Shown here: piece by piece, positions 41,750-50,686 of the stretch
Layout: every line of letters starts with the position of its first letter
Numbering within the stretch: the stretch's first letter is position 1
From: Ruminococcus sp.
GTDB taxonomy: Bacteria > Bacillota > Clostridia > Oscillospirales > Acutalibacteraceae
Length of the DNA: 64,000 bases
Direction: 5' to 3'
NCBI GenBank assembly: GCA_017458845.1
Contig: JAFSZY010000004.1
Span: forward strand, 1-64,000
Made by a program: the position numbers and the translations under genes
Notes under the pieces: generated by a model
Databases searched by the model: none
Seen by the model: only the letters and a program-made list of their open reading frames with translations
What the model was told of the DNA's origin: nothing

Positions 41750-44700
41750 ATGAAAAGATATTTCAAAAGAATTTCAATTTTATTAACTATTTTGCTGATT
41801 CTTTCCTCGTTCCCGATTGCGGGCGCGAGCGCGAAAGTGTCAGACAACGCCCGTCAGGATGCCGAGCTGAGGCTTCAAAGTATTTATGAACAATACTACG
41901 GCTCGGGCAACGAATACACCGAGGAATCTCAGATGAACTGGTCGCTCGCTTACGAGTGGGTAGAGATTATTCTGAACGATTCAGACGATACCTACAGCGA
42001 CGCTGATTTGGGAAAAGCCTTGGATGACCTTGAAGAAGCGGGCAGAAACCTCGTTATAAAAGGTTATGTAGTTAATCCAAACACCACATTCCTCAATCCG
42101 TCGTTTACCGATATTGACGGAGTATTGTGGTACGCGTGGACTTGGGACGGCAGCGGCGACGGCAGATGGGTGAAAGGTGATAAATTGTCAAACGGTTATT
42201 ATTGCTTTACTTATCTCGACAGCAACGTGCTGTTCGTACGCTCCGATAGTTCAAAAACAATTGATTGGAATAACGGCTCGGTTTACAATCAGACTGAGGA
42301 TTTGGAGAACCATAACTCGGATTATGTTTTTGAAATCACTGATTGGAAATCCGACTCAAGCAATAATATGCAGGGGCATTGGGTATATAAAGGCGATACC
42401 GTGCCTCCCACAAACGAGACTGTCACAGTGGAACAGCCGACAACAGACCCCACTTTGCCTACCACATATCTGACAGAGCCGACTGTTTCTGACGGAATTA
42501 TCGGAAATCTTAAAGACGGTTATAAGCTTTGTTACCAATACACTCCCGCGCCGCCGTGGATGAAAGCGTTTTATTATCAGTACGGCAAATATATATTTGT
42601 CAATCATAATAACGCGTCAGAGAGCGGACACGGTTTTTATATCCAAAAAGATGACGAAAAGCTTATGCTTTCCGAAGCGTTTGACAAAGGAATTACCGAT
42701 ATCGAAGAAGTTGTCGCTATAATTTTGCCAAAAGATATTTCGACATTTAACCCGATGAATATCGTTGATACCGAAAAAGTTGAGGGCGACTGGAAAGACT
42801 TGTTCTCGGAATTTGATTTCCCGCAGGATGAAAATAATACCGAAGCAACTATGCTGACAATTCCGACATCCGAGTCTGCCACAGGTGATACCGAACCCAC
42901 AGCCACTACTGTGGACTCCACAAGCCACTGCACAGAGCATGACCTGCCGTACTCACCTGAGTTCGAAGTTGCTCTCGCTAACTATTCAAACTCGCTGGTA
43001 GGTTCTGCTTTGTCCGTCGGAGAGGTTGACATATTCTACTATGACAAATCTATTGTAGTTTTCGGAATGACTGATATGCTCTGCACGGTAGGTGAGGAGG
43101 ACATTGACGGCTATCACTTCGAGAACTGGAACTTCTTCCCGCGTGAAGCCAACAAGACAGGCTACTGCGTGTACTATAACGGCACAATCTACAACCTGCC
43201 CGACGCGGTAAAGAACAACATTATGAGCGCGAGAGCTCTCGCCTCAATTATTCCGCACAGCTCAATGATTGACCAAAGCACAACATCATCTAACCCGACA
43301 GGTACTGTTCCGACATCATATCCTACAGAGCCGACTACCGATACATCTGCTACATTTGTTACCGAACCTACAGACCCCACTATGACTACTGCAACAACTG
43401 AGAATCCCACAGGCCACTGCACAGATCATGACCAGGAACTCTTAAAAATGCAGTTCGCAACCGAGCTTGTGAAATATTCGAATGAACTCGGATACAGCGA
43501 TAGAATTTCGCTTGATAATGTTTACTCCTATACCGAGGATTACAAAAACTACATCTTTGCTATTAAATTCAACTATGATACAGCAAGCTCGGAAGTAATA
43601 AACGGTTATTATTTTGTAAACCATGGTTTTATGCCGAATAACTCGAAGAATAAGACCGGCTTATGTGTATTTGACGGTACAAAGATTTATGACTTGCCCG
43701 CCGCAATAAAGCTGGGTATAGTTACCGCTCCTACTCTTTCTTCTGTAATTCCATACAGCCAAAAGATAATAGATGAAAAGTTTGTTACGAAGCTTAACGA
43801 GTATACACAGGATCTAGGGTTTAATCAATCATATACCGAAAACGACATCCTGTATTCCCGTTATTCGATTATTGATTTCTACGGTTACTGCAATGCTCCT
43901 GAATCATGGGTGCTTTTCGGCCTCAAAGATACCCTTTGTACTGACGGCATAGAGGTAATCGGCGGATACAAGTTTTGCAATCCAAGCTTTTGCGGTCAGC
44001 AGTATACAGGAGAGAGAACAAACCTCACGGGTTACTGCGTGTACTATAACAACGAAATTTACAGTATTGCCGAGGCCGTGAAGCTAGGTATAATTATGGA
44101 TGGTAATTTAGCGGCGTTGCTTCCATATACCGCAAAGATGATTTATCCTTTACCAACACCGACAATTCCCGATACAGAACAGATCGAGACGAATTCTACC
44201 GAAACCACACCGACTCAGCCCGCCACCACAGCGCCTGTTACCTACAATATCAGCAAGGCAAAAGTTTCCGCAGTCGGTAATAAGACCTACACAGGTAAGG
44301 CGATTACGCCGACAGTCAAGGTTACTTATAACGGTAAAATTCTTTTAAAGAATAAAGATTATACATTGAGCTATAAGAACAACAAGAATGTCGGTACAGC
44401 CTCAATCATTATAACAGGTAAGGGCAGCTACACAGAAACAAAGACAGTTACATTCAAGATTGTCAAAGCCGCCAACACTATGACGGTTAAGGCAACCGCC
44501 AAGACAGTTAAATACTCTAAGCTAAAGAATGCCAAACAGACTGTTTCCGCAATTACAGTGAAGAAGGCGATTGGCAAGGTGAGCTACAAAAAGACATCAG
44601 GCAAGAGCTTCTTCAGAGTGAACAGAAAAACGGGTAAAATCACAATCAAAAAAGGTACCAAGAAAGGCACCTACACAATTAAGATAAAAGTCACCGCCGA

Positions 44701-44761
44701 GGGCAAATCAAACTACAAGAGCGGCTCTAAGACAACAATCGTGAAGATTAAAATAAAATAG
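41750..44761 (+). CDS. Large secreted protein: CBM26-like domain, four ~100-residue modules, Ig-like and Lys-rich tail
   Basis: 1003 residues; AAAGGAG precedes the ATG. Signal peptide 1-28 (AGASA). Residues ~30-105 form a helical FIVAR-like segment (ELRLQSIYEQYYGSGNEYTE, DLGKALDDLEEAGRNLV). Residues ~120-215 are a CBM26-like domain (VLWYAWTWDGSGDGRWV, SKTIDWNNGSVYNQTEDL). Four modules follow at about 249-330, 400-507, 562-674 and 676-797, separated by Thr/Pro linkers. Each has GYxF...NxTGYCVYYN, IYxLxxAVKxGI and an LAxIIPxSxxI helix. The tail has KTYTGKAITPTVKVTYNG (Ig-like) and a Lys-rich module also present in the protein at 15799. Surface or secreted; starch binding is suggested only by the CBM26-like part. 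Confidence 0.72.
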   Translation: MKRYFKRISILLTILLILSSFPIAGASAKVSDNARQDAELRLQSIYEQYYGSGNEYTEESQMNWSLAYEWVEIILNDSDDTYSDADLGKALDDLEEAGRNLVIKGYVVNPNTTFLNPSFTDIDGVLWYAWTWDGSGDGRWVKGDKLSNGYYCFTYLDSNVLFVRSDSSKTIDWNNGSVYNQTEDLENHNSDYVFEITDWKSDSSNNMQGHWVYKGDTVPPTNETVTVEQPTTDPTLPTTYLTEPTVSDGIIGNLKDGYKLCYQYTPAPPWMKAFYYQYGKYIFVNHNNASESGHGFYIQKDDEKLMLSEAFDKGITDIEEVVAIILPKDISTFNPMNIVDTEKVEGDWKDLFSEFDFPQDENNTEATMLTIPTSESATGDTEPTATTVDSTSHCTEHDLPYSPEFEVALANYSNSLVGSALSVGEVDIFYYDKSIVVFGMTDMLCTVGEEDIDGYHFENWNFFPREANKTGYCVYYNGTIYNLPDAVKNNIMSARALASIIPHSSMIDQSTTSSNPTGTVPTSYPTEPTTDTSATFVTEPTDPTMTTATTENPTGHCTDHDQELLKMQFATELVKYSNELGYSDRISLDNVYSYTEDYKNYIFAIKFNYDTASSEVINGYYFVNHGFMPNNSKNKTGLCVFDGTKIYDLPAAIKLGIVTAPTLSSVIPYSQKIIDEKFVTKLNEYTQDLGFNQSYTENDILYSRYSIIDFYGYCNAPESWVLFGLKDTLCTDGIEVIGGYKFCNPSFCGQQYTGERTNLTGYCVYYNNEIYSIAEAVKLGIIMDGNLAALLPYTAKMIYPLPTPTIPDTEQIETNSTETTPTQPATTAPVTYNISKAKVSAVGNKTYTGKAITPTVKVTYNGKILLKNKDYTLSYKNNKNVGTASIIITGKGSYTETKTVTFKIVKAANTMTVKATAKTVKYSKLKNAKQTVSAITVKKAIGKVSYKKTSGKSFFRVNRKTGKITIKKGTKKGTYTIKIKVTAEGKSNYKSGSKTTIVKIKIK

Positions 44762-44762
44762 G

Positions 44763-44802
44763 CTCCTTTGGCAAAAGGAGCTGTCAGCGTAGCTGACTGA
44801 GG
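44763..44802. repeat. Short relative of the dispersed repeat, followed by a terminator
   Basis: CTCCTTTGGCAAAAGGAGCT, GTCAGCGTAGCTGACTGAGG resembles the left end of the copies at 29279 and 41323. At 44837-44865 a 12-bp hairpin TTAAAGGCTCGG / CCGAGCCTTTAA can stop transcripts from either side. Confidence 0.6.
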
Positions 44803-44916
44803 ATTGTACAAATGCGGCACAGCCGCCACCAAATAATTAAAGGCTCGGTTTTTCCGAGCCTTTAACTGTTCACTGATTTCTGATAACTGTTAACTGAGCC
44901 GCCGCAGGGCGGCTCT

Positions 44917-47076
44917 TTATTCTTCCATTTGTTTGCCGAGAAACGCCGCCGCGCTCTGGGTGAGCTTTGTTTCCGTATCACCGGGGAGCTTTCCGCTCTC
45001 GTCTTTGAGCATAACCACCGCTCCGCTGACATCACCTGCCGCGATGATAGGGTAGATGACCGCCGCGCTGCGTTCAACGCCCTCAATGGGGAAGACCTCG
45101 CTCACGTCGTCCACGCTCGCCTTATAACTTTTACGGTTCTCCATATAGTTCTCCAAGACGTTTGTGATACGCCTCTCCAAAAACTCTCGCTTGGAAACTC
45201 CCGCCGCCGCAATGACGTGGTCTCGGTCGCTGATGAGCGTAGGCAGATTGCTGATTCTCGACAGCACGTCCGCGTATTGCCCCGCGAAAACCGACATCTC
45301 GCCGACAGGCGAATACTTCTTAAAAATTACCTCTCCGTCCGTAGCAGTGTAAATCTCCAGCGGGTCACCGTCACTGACAGTGTTGATAGATTTTGCCCCG
45401 TTTTCGTCTATTTCAAGTTCTGCGGAGAAGATTTTGTCCTTGCCGTGGCGGTTGCCCTCGCTCCTTGAGGTGTCTAAGTCGCTCGAGCAGTATTTCAGGA
45501 TTTCCGTAATATCGTCCTTGAGCTTGACTTTGATATAGTCTTCATACACTGTAAGCTTGTCAATGATAAAGGCGAGGTCGCTCTTTTTGAGGCTGTCCTT
45601 CGCTATGAGCTTGTCAAAGTAGTTAATCGCTATCTTGGCGCTGTGCTCTGCGTTTGCCGCCATACTGCTGCGGTCGCAGGTAATCTTAATCTGATTTTGA
45701 AGACCTGCGATTTGGTCATTACATTCGGCTATGAGCTCATCGTACATTTCCTGAATTTCAGCTTCCTGTTCGGGCTTGCGGGCGATTTCTCTCGCGCACT
45801 GTCTGAGCAGGGCTTTCTTTTCCGCTCTGGCGTCCTCGATTTCCTGTTCGAGCCTGTCGAGCACCTGCTTCGAGGTCTCCACGGTCTCCGTTTCTTCCGC
45901 AACCATCTTTTGTATGCGCTCAATCATTTCGGAGGATGTGTCGCGCACTTTCAAAAGGTATTCCTTAATAACCGAGTCGAGCGTTTCGGTGCGGATGTGG
46001 TGGCTTGTACAGCCTTTGAGCCCGCGCTTGTGGTATGTTCCGCAGCGGTACGAGGGCTTGACATCCGCGCGGTTAAACGGCACCATAGGCGCTCCGCAGT
46101 CTCCGCAGACGATGTAGCCCGAGTATGAGCAGGGATACTTTCTCTCGCCGTTGTAGGAGGTTCTGCTGCGCTCTTTCATAAAGTTCTGAGCCGTGACAAA
46201 CACATCGTAATCGACGATAGCCTCGTGGTTGTTCTCAAAAACAATGTGGTCGTCCTCGCTGCGCTTTATGTCCTTGCCGTTGATTTTCCTGCGCGCGTAC
46301 TTGCCCTGCCGAAGCGTTCCGATGTAGAAATCATTCTCGATAATCCCCTGAATGGTAGCAATACTCCACGCCGCCTTGGGCCTCAGACGGCACTCGTCGC
46401 CGCGAGCCTCAATCCTCATTTTCTCATTCATTCTCGGCGTGGGGATGTGCATATCGGTCAGGTAGTTGGCGATTCGCTTATAGCCCCATCCGTCGTTGTA
46501 GAGCTCGAATACCTTGCGCACGACAGCCGCCTCGGACTGCTCAACCTCAAAAATCATCTTCTTGGTGTTGGTAAAGACATAGCCGTAGGGGACGCTGGGA
46601 ATCCACTTGCCGTCCTTCTGCATACGCCTGATGACGTTGCGAACCTTCTTGGAGGTGTCGGTGACGGGCATTTCGTTGAGAAGAAAATACACCTGAATCT
46701 TCAGCCAGTCGTCACGAGTGGGGTAGTCGATGTTGTCGCCGATAGCGATGAAGCGGATACCCTCGTCGCGGATTGCTTCGAGCTCCACGAGCCCCGCGCC
46801 GTTGCGCCTTGAAAACCTAGAAAGGTCCTTGAGTATTATCATATCGTAGTGCCCGCCGAACAGCTTCTTGCGCATTTCCTGATAGCCCGGGCGCTGAGCA
46901 AAGGTATAGCCGCTCTTGTCCCTGTCCTCGTAGATGTCGAGAACAGAGTTCGGAAAGTGCTCGTCAACGTATTCCTTGATGATAGCCTTCTGGTTCTCGA
47001 TGGACGTGTTTTCCTTGTTCAGCTCGTCGTCAACCGAGATTCGGCAGTACGCCGCGATGTAGTATTTGTCGTTCAT
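44917..47076 (-). CDS. Large serine recombinase fused in frame to SpoVT C-terminal part
   Basis: 719 residues, no frame break. Residues 5-150: resolvase catalytic domain, YYIAAYCRISVDDE (nucleophile Ser), YEDRDKSGYTFAQRPGYQEM, ILKDLSRFSRRN. Residues ~165-270: recombinase domain. Residues ~308-345: zinc ribbon CGDCGAPM...CGTYHKRGLKGC. Residues ~370-450: coiled coil. From ~568 the chain reads SDGDPLEIYTATDGEVIFKK and YSPVGEMSVFAGQYADVL, then LPTLISDRDHVIAAAGVSKR and on to IYPIIAAGDVSGAVVML, which is SpoVT from the middle of its AbrB domain through the GAF-like domain to the end. The SpoVT DNA-binding first half is missing or degenerate (FSAELEIDENGAKS). Either an element inserted into spoVT, or a recombinase that gained a SpoVT-type sensor. 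Ribosome site AAAGGAGC. Confidence 0.88.
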   Translation of the reverse strand: MNDKYYIAAYCRISVDDELNKENTSIENQKAIIKEYVDEHFPNSVLDIYEDRDKSGYTFAQRPGYQEMRKKLFGGHYDMIILKDLSRFSRRNGAGLVELEAIRDEGIRFIAIGDNIDYPTRDDWLKIQVYFLLNEMPVTDTSKKVRNVIRRMQKDGKWIPSVPYGYVFTNTKKMIFEVEQSEAAVVRKVFELYNDGWGYKRIANYLTDMHIPTPRMNEKMRIEARGDECRLRPKAAWSIATIQGIIENDFYIGTLRQGKYARRKINGKDIKRSEDDHIVFENNHEAIVDYDVFVTAQNFMKERSRTSYNGERKYPCSYSGYIVCGDCGAPMVPFNRADVKPSYRCGTYHKRGLKGCTSHHIRTETLDSVIKEYLLKVRDTSSEMIERIQKMVAEETETVETSKQVLDRLEQEIEDARAEKKALLRQCAREIARKPEQEAEIQEMYDELIAECNDQIAGLQNQIKITCDRSSMAANAEHSAKIAINYFDKLIAKDSLKKSDLAFIIDKLTVYEDYIKVKLKDDITEILKYCSSDLDTSRSEGNRHGKDKIFSAELEIDENGAKSINTVSDGDPLEIYTATDGEVIFKKYSPVGEMSVFAGQYADVLSRISNLPTLISDRDHVIAAAGVSKREFLERRITNVLENYMENRKSYKASVDDVSEVFPIEGVERSAAVIYPIIAAGDVSGAVVMLKDESGKLPGDTETKLTQSAAAFLGKQMEE

Positions 47077-47106
47077 AATAGTGCTCCTTTCCTGTAGATA
47101 TTCTTA

Positions 47107-47269
47107 AGGCAACACCACATAATTCGCGGTGCACGCCTTGCTTGAATATTATTCCGTCAGACTGCCCAAAAATCGGCATCCATACGTCAGTATGCACACC
47201 GATTATTTGTGCACTCTGACGAAAAATCTTGCTTCGCAATCCACACATCCAAATTGTGCGGTGTTGCCT
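47107..47269. repeat. MITE-like element with AGGCAACACC ends
   Basis: Terminal inverted repeats AGGCAACACCACATAATT and (reverse complement of) AATTGTGCGGTGTTGCCT enclose about 160 non-coding bases upstream of the recombinase. A partial copy, CGGCAACACTACATAAAGCG, is at about 47928-47947. Confidence 0.7.
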
Positions 47270-47334
47270 CAGCTTCATATTACCATAGCTCACCATACAT
47301 ATCAACTTGTAAAAGCCGCATAAATAAAGGGATT

Positions 47335-47547
47335 TCAGGCAGTTTTTTCCAGCGGAGTCTTTACATTTTGTTTCATCAATCTGTAGATGCTGTCCTCTAA
47401 ATCTCCGCTCCCGGATTCGATAACGACAGGAAGAATTCCCGCTCTCTTTATCATCCGAAAGCAGTCCTTTGTTTCTTTGTCGAGTTTTTCGTTCTTACCT
47501 TCCCAGAAAAGAATAAATCCTTTATCTGCTTTGTTTTCAATCAACAT
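47335..47547 (-). CDS. Small protein encoded upstream of the recombinase
   Basis: 70 residues from ATG 47547, preceded by AGGAGAGGTGA at good spacing. Reads MLIENKADKGFILFWEGKNE, DKETKDCFRMIKRAGILPVV, ends in QNVKTPLEKTA. A compact alpha/beta look (strand FILFWEG, helix, strand ILPVVIESG, helix DSIYRLM). Family not recognised. Same strand as the recombinase and 258 bases before it with the MITE in between; it may be an accessory gene of the same element. Confidence 0.6.
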   Translation of the reverse strand: MLIENKADKGFILFWEGKNEKLDKETKDCFRMIKRAGILPVVIESGSGDLEDSIYRLMKQNVKTPLEKTA

Positions 47548-48691
47548 AAAATCACCTCTCCTATATTTTTTACACTTTTGCCGGTTTTAACCAAAAAGAA
47601 AAAGCCTTGCAAAAACAAGACTTTGAAATCGGGTTAATACCCTGTTTGAATATGAATAATTGCGTACAACACCCTGCGCCGTTGTCCATATGATTTGACG
47701 TAGAGATTTACACCCCCCACGGCTATTCCCTCCAAAACTTATGCGAATTTGTACGCGTGACCCCACGCCGTTGCCCTCAGATGAGCTTGTAGAGATTTTG
47801 ATACCCTCCACGAGCCACTGTGTCCGTTATGTTTTCCCAATTATATAATAGCATAAACATGGGGCGGACATCTACGGACAAATGCGGACATTTCGGGCGC
47901 ATTTCTAAATCCTTATAGGTTTTTTCGGCAACACTACATAAAGCGGAGCCTTACTTTTTTCATCTGCGCCGTTGCTGTCGGCGGGTTCATTCTTATATCA
48001 AAATTCATAACTTCATAATCCTTTCAAATTGTCGCGTACCTTGACGCGCGCTTTTTTCTTAGTCCCTTTTTGTTGCCGGTGGTCTCCGTCAAGATGGAGG
48101 GGTGTTTTACAACCCCTCCTCTTGAGGAGGGTAACCGTAGTCTTCTATTACTTTATTTATATATAGAGGTATACGACAACAAAATTTAAACAAAAAACTC
48201 TGTTTGAAAAATTCAGCCCTCAAACTGTTTATGAGGGCTTAGGTTTTTGTTAAGTTAATCTCCCCATGTTCCGAGAACATAAAATTCCCTTACGCGCGTA
48301 TATACGTGTATTTCATACCTGTTTCTCTCTTTTTCTATATAATTCATTGTAAAAGAAAGTATAGGAACATAGGAACAGAAAAGCCGAAACAACGCATCAA
48401 CAGTACGGTGTGGGCTGTTCTTTGCAATTGTTCTCAAAAGTATTCCTATAAAACGGAACATAAGCTGTTCCTGGTTCCCAAATCGTTATTTTTATCGGAA
48501 CAACTATCGGAACATCGGGTGAGAACAATCTCTTTAAACTTTTCCCAATTATATTATATCAAAAACATCATACTGACATCAAGTAACATCAGCTGACATT
48601 TACTGATATGTTTGATGATTTGCTAATTGACATAATAAATTAAATAATGTAGAATTAATCATAAATCAACGGATGAAAAGGATATACTGAT
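47548..48691. other. Degenerate mobile-element sequence without a convincing gene
   Basis: 47640-47815 holds two diverged tandem copies of a ~80-base unit sharing CGCCGTTG, GTAGAGATTT and ACCC-CCACG blocks. 47855-47895 has GGACA repeats (CGGACATCTACGGACAAATG). 48365-48520 has many GGAACA/TGTTCC motifs in both directions (for example TAGGAACATAGGAACAGAAA). A TCC-rich hairpin CAAGATGGAGGGG...CCCCTCCTCTTGAGGAGGG lies near 48091-48135, and AGCCCTCAAAC...ATGAGGGCTTAGG near 48213-48243 is a hairpin. Such motif clusters resemble regulatory and replication regions of integrated elements or prophages. Open frames across it lack ribosome sites and family motifs. Confidence 0.5.
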
Positions 48692-49303
48692 ATGGACAGG
48701 ATAAACTGGCGGTTAAGAAAGCTGATAAATGAAAAGAACAGGAAGAAGCTTACAAACACTAACTTTTCTCTTATAGCAAGTAACTGCAACGGCGGATTCA
48801 TCCTACATGATTTGGGTATGAGGTTCAATTCTCCGTTTATAAATCTATGGATTAAGCCGAAGGATTTTATAAGGATACTCAGCGATTTTCGAGAATATAT
48901 GGACGCTCCGCTGACTTTTGTCAAAGAGGATGGAATAGATTATCCTATAGGAAAGCTGATTGACGCAAAGATTTACTTTATGCACTACAAGAGCGAAGCG
49001 GAAGCAGAAACCAAATGGTACGAGAGAAAACAGCGTATTGACCACGATAATCTGTTTATCCTATTTACCGACAGAGATGGCTGCACATATGATGATTTGC
49101 TGGATTTTGATAAGCTACCTTTTAATAACAAAATTGTCTTTACCAAAAAACCATATCCAGATATACAATCCGCTGTTTATATAAAAGGATTTGAGAATCA
49201 AAACTCTGTTGGTAATTGTTTCGATTATATGCCAAAAGGTTTAGGAAAGAAATACTACGACCAGTTTGATTATGTATCATGGTTTAACGGCACTTTAGAA
49301 TAA
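48692..49303 (+). CDS. DUF1919 family protein (exopolysaccharide-associated)
   Basis: 203 residues. Contains FSLIASNCNGGFILHDLGMR, FNSPFINLWIKPKDFIRIL, YFMHYKSEAEAETKWYERKQ and FILFTDRDGCTYDDLLDFD, then KIVFTKKPYP near the end. These are the blocks of DUF1919 proteins, often found in polysaccharide loci, where they are sometimes annotated as acetyltransferases; the activity is not established. It lies at the left edge of the glycan locus with its own terminator. Weak ribosome site. Confidence 0.8.
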   Translation: MDRINWRLRKLINEKNRKKLTNTNFSLIASNCNGGFILHDLGMRFNSPFINLWIKPKDFIRILSDFREYMDAPLTFVKEDGIDYPIGKLIDAKIYFMHYKSEAEAETKWYERKQRIDHDNLFILFTDRDGCTYDDLLDFDKLPFNNKIVFTKKPYPDIQSAVYIKGFENQNSVGNCFDYMPKGLGKKYYDQFDYVSWFNGTLE

Positions 49304-49312
49304 TATTCGTGT

Positions 49313-49352
49313 CCCATATAGTTTCATTTTTTGAGACTATATGGGTCTTTTT
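49313..49352 (+). terminator. Intrinsic terminator of the DUF1919 gene
   Basis: A 10-bp stem CCCATATAGT / ACTATATGGG, then TCTTTTTATT. Confidence 0.85.
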
Positions 49353-49412
49353 ATTGCTAAAACAGTATCGAAAATTGTATTTCGACAAGTTATTTCCATA
49401 AGGGAAAAAATA

Positions 49413-49441
49413 TTGACATAATTGCTCCTTTGTAGTAGAAT
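49413..49441 (+). promoter_or_regulatory. Promoter of the surface-glycan operon
   Basis: TTGACA (49413-49418), 17-base spacer, TAGAAT (49436-49441). From here the genes run on one strand with mostly short gaps or overlaps to the window end. Confidence 0.8.
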
Positions 49442-49492
49442 AGATTAGATTATTATGAGTAGTAGTGTGTGCTCGTACAAGGGGACAGAATT

Positions 49493-50677
49493 TTGATAGA
49501 AAAGTTTGAGAAAAAGCTATGGCTTTCCTCGCCTACAATGCACGGCGAGGAGCAGGAATTTGTAAAGCTGGCGTTTGACACCAACTGGGTAAGTACGCTG
49601 GGTGAAAACATCATAAAGCTTGAGGAAGTTATCTGTGATTACCTCGGCTGCGGCTACGCTGTCGGGTTGTCGAGCGGAACTTCCTCGCTACACCTTGCTA
49701 TGAAGCTCGCGGGCGTAAAGCAGGGCGATATTGTGCTGTGCTCTGATTTGACTTTCTCTGCTTCTGTCAACCCTGTCACATATGAGGGCGGCATCCCCGT
49801 TTTCATTGACTCCGAGTATGAGACTTGGAATATGGATCCCGTTGCTCTTGAGAGAGCTTTTGAAAAGTATCCTGAGGCAAAAGTTGTGGTTGTAGCCAAC
49901 CTCTACGGCACTCCCGCTAAGCTTGACGAAATCCGCGCTATCTGCGATAAGCACAACGCAATCCTGATTGAAGACGCTGCCGAGTCGCTTGGCGCTACAT
50001 ACAACGGCGTTATGACGGGTACTTTTGGTACATATAACGCAATCAGCTTCAATGGCAACAAGATTATCACCTGCTCCACTGGCGGTATGCTTATTACGAA
50101 CGACAAGAAGGCTGCTGATAAGGCACGCAAATGGTCAACCCAGAGCCGTGAGATGGCTCCATGGTATCAGCACGAGGACGTCGGCTATAATTACCGAATG
50201 TCCAACATTATTGCGGGTATCGGTAGAGGTCAGATGTTACATATACAAGAGCATATTGAAGGTAAGAAACGCGTATATAAACTCTATAAAGAGGGTTTGA
50301 AGGATTTGCCGATTACGATGAATCCCTATCCCGATAACTGCGAGCCGAACTTCTGGTTGAGCTGTATCCTGATTGACAGGGACTCTATGTGCGAGCAAAG
50401 CCGAACAGAACACGAGGCGAGCTTTGTATCGGGTGACGGAAAATCCTGTCCGACCGAGATTCTCGAGAATCTGATAAAATACAACGCCGAGGGCAGACCG
50501 ATTTGGAAACCAATGCATTTACAGCCGATTTTCAAGGACAACGACTTTGTCACTGCGGTTGACGAAGTAGAAGTCAGCACCGATATATTCGAGCGCGGCG
50601 TTTGTCTGCCGAGCGATATTAAAATGACTAAAGAACAGCAGCTTAGGGTTATCGAGATAGTCAAGAGCAGCTTTTAG
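49493..50677 (+). CDS. DegT/DnrJ/EryC1 aminotransferase, PglE-like
   Basis: About 394 residues; TTG at 49493 is preferred because AAGGGG lies 9 bases upstream, while GTG 49469 has no ribosome site. PLP-fold motifs: LSSPTMHGEEQEFVKLAFDT, VGLSSGTSSLHLAMKLAG, ILIEDAAESLGATYNG and FNGNKIITCSTGGMLITND (Schiff-base Lys in NGNKIIT). It transfers an amino group to a 4-keto nucleotide sugar. Followed directly by PglC- and PglD-like genes, it fits N,N'-diacetylbacillosamine-type synthesis. The PglF-type dehydratase needed before it is not in this window. Confidence 0.88.
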   Translation: MIEKFEKKLWLSSPTMHGEEQEFVKLAFDTNWVSTLGENIIKLEEVICDYLGCGYAVGLSSGTSSLHLAMKLAGVKQGDIVLCSDLTFSASVNPVTYEGGIPVFIDSEYETWNMDPVALERAFEKYPEAKVVVVANLYGTPAKLDEIRAICDKHNAILIEDAAESLGATYNGVMTGTFGTYNAISFNGNKIITCSTGGMLITNDKKAADKARKWSTQSREMAPWYQHEDVGYNYRMSNIIAGIGRGQMLHIQEHIEGKKRVYKLYKEGLKDLPITMNPYPDNCEPNFWLSCILIDRDSMCEQSRTEHEASFVSGDGKSCPTEILENLIKYNAEGRPIWKPMHLQPIFKDNDFVTAVDEVEVSTDIFERGVCLPSDIKMTKEQQLRVIEIVKSSF

Positions 50678-50686
50678 GGTGATTAG

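Noticed and set aside
47030..47305. A minus-strand open frame overlapping the recombinase start
   Set aside because: It is mostly MITE sequence and is out of frame with the recombinase.
47587..47811. A 74-residue minus-strand open frame
   Set aside because: It spans the two diverged tandem repeat units and has no protein-like pattern or ribosome site.
47640..47815. CRISPR array
   Set aside because: Only two diverged ~80-base units, with no constant short repeats and unique spacers, and no cas genes.
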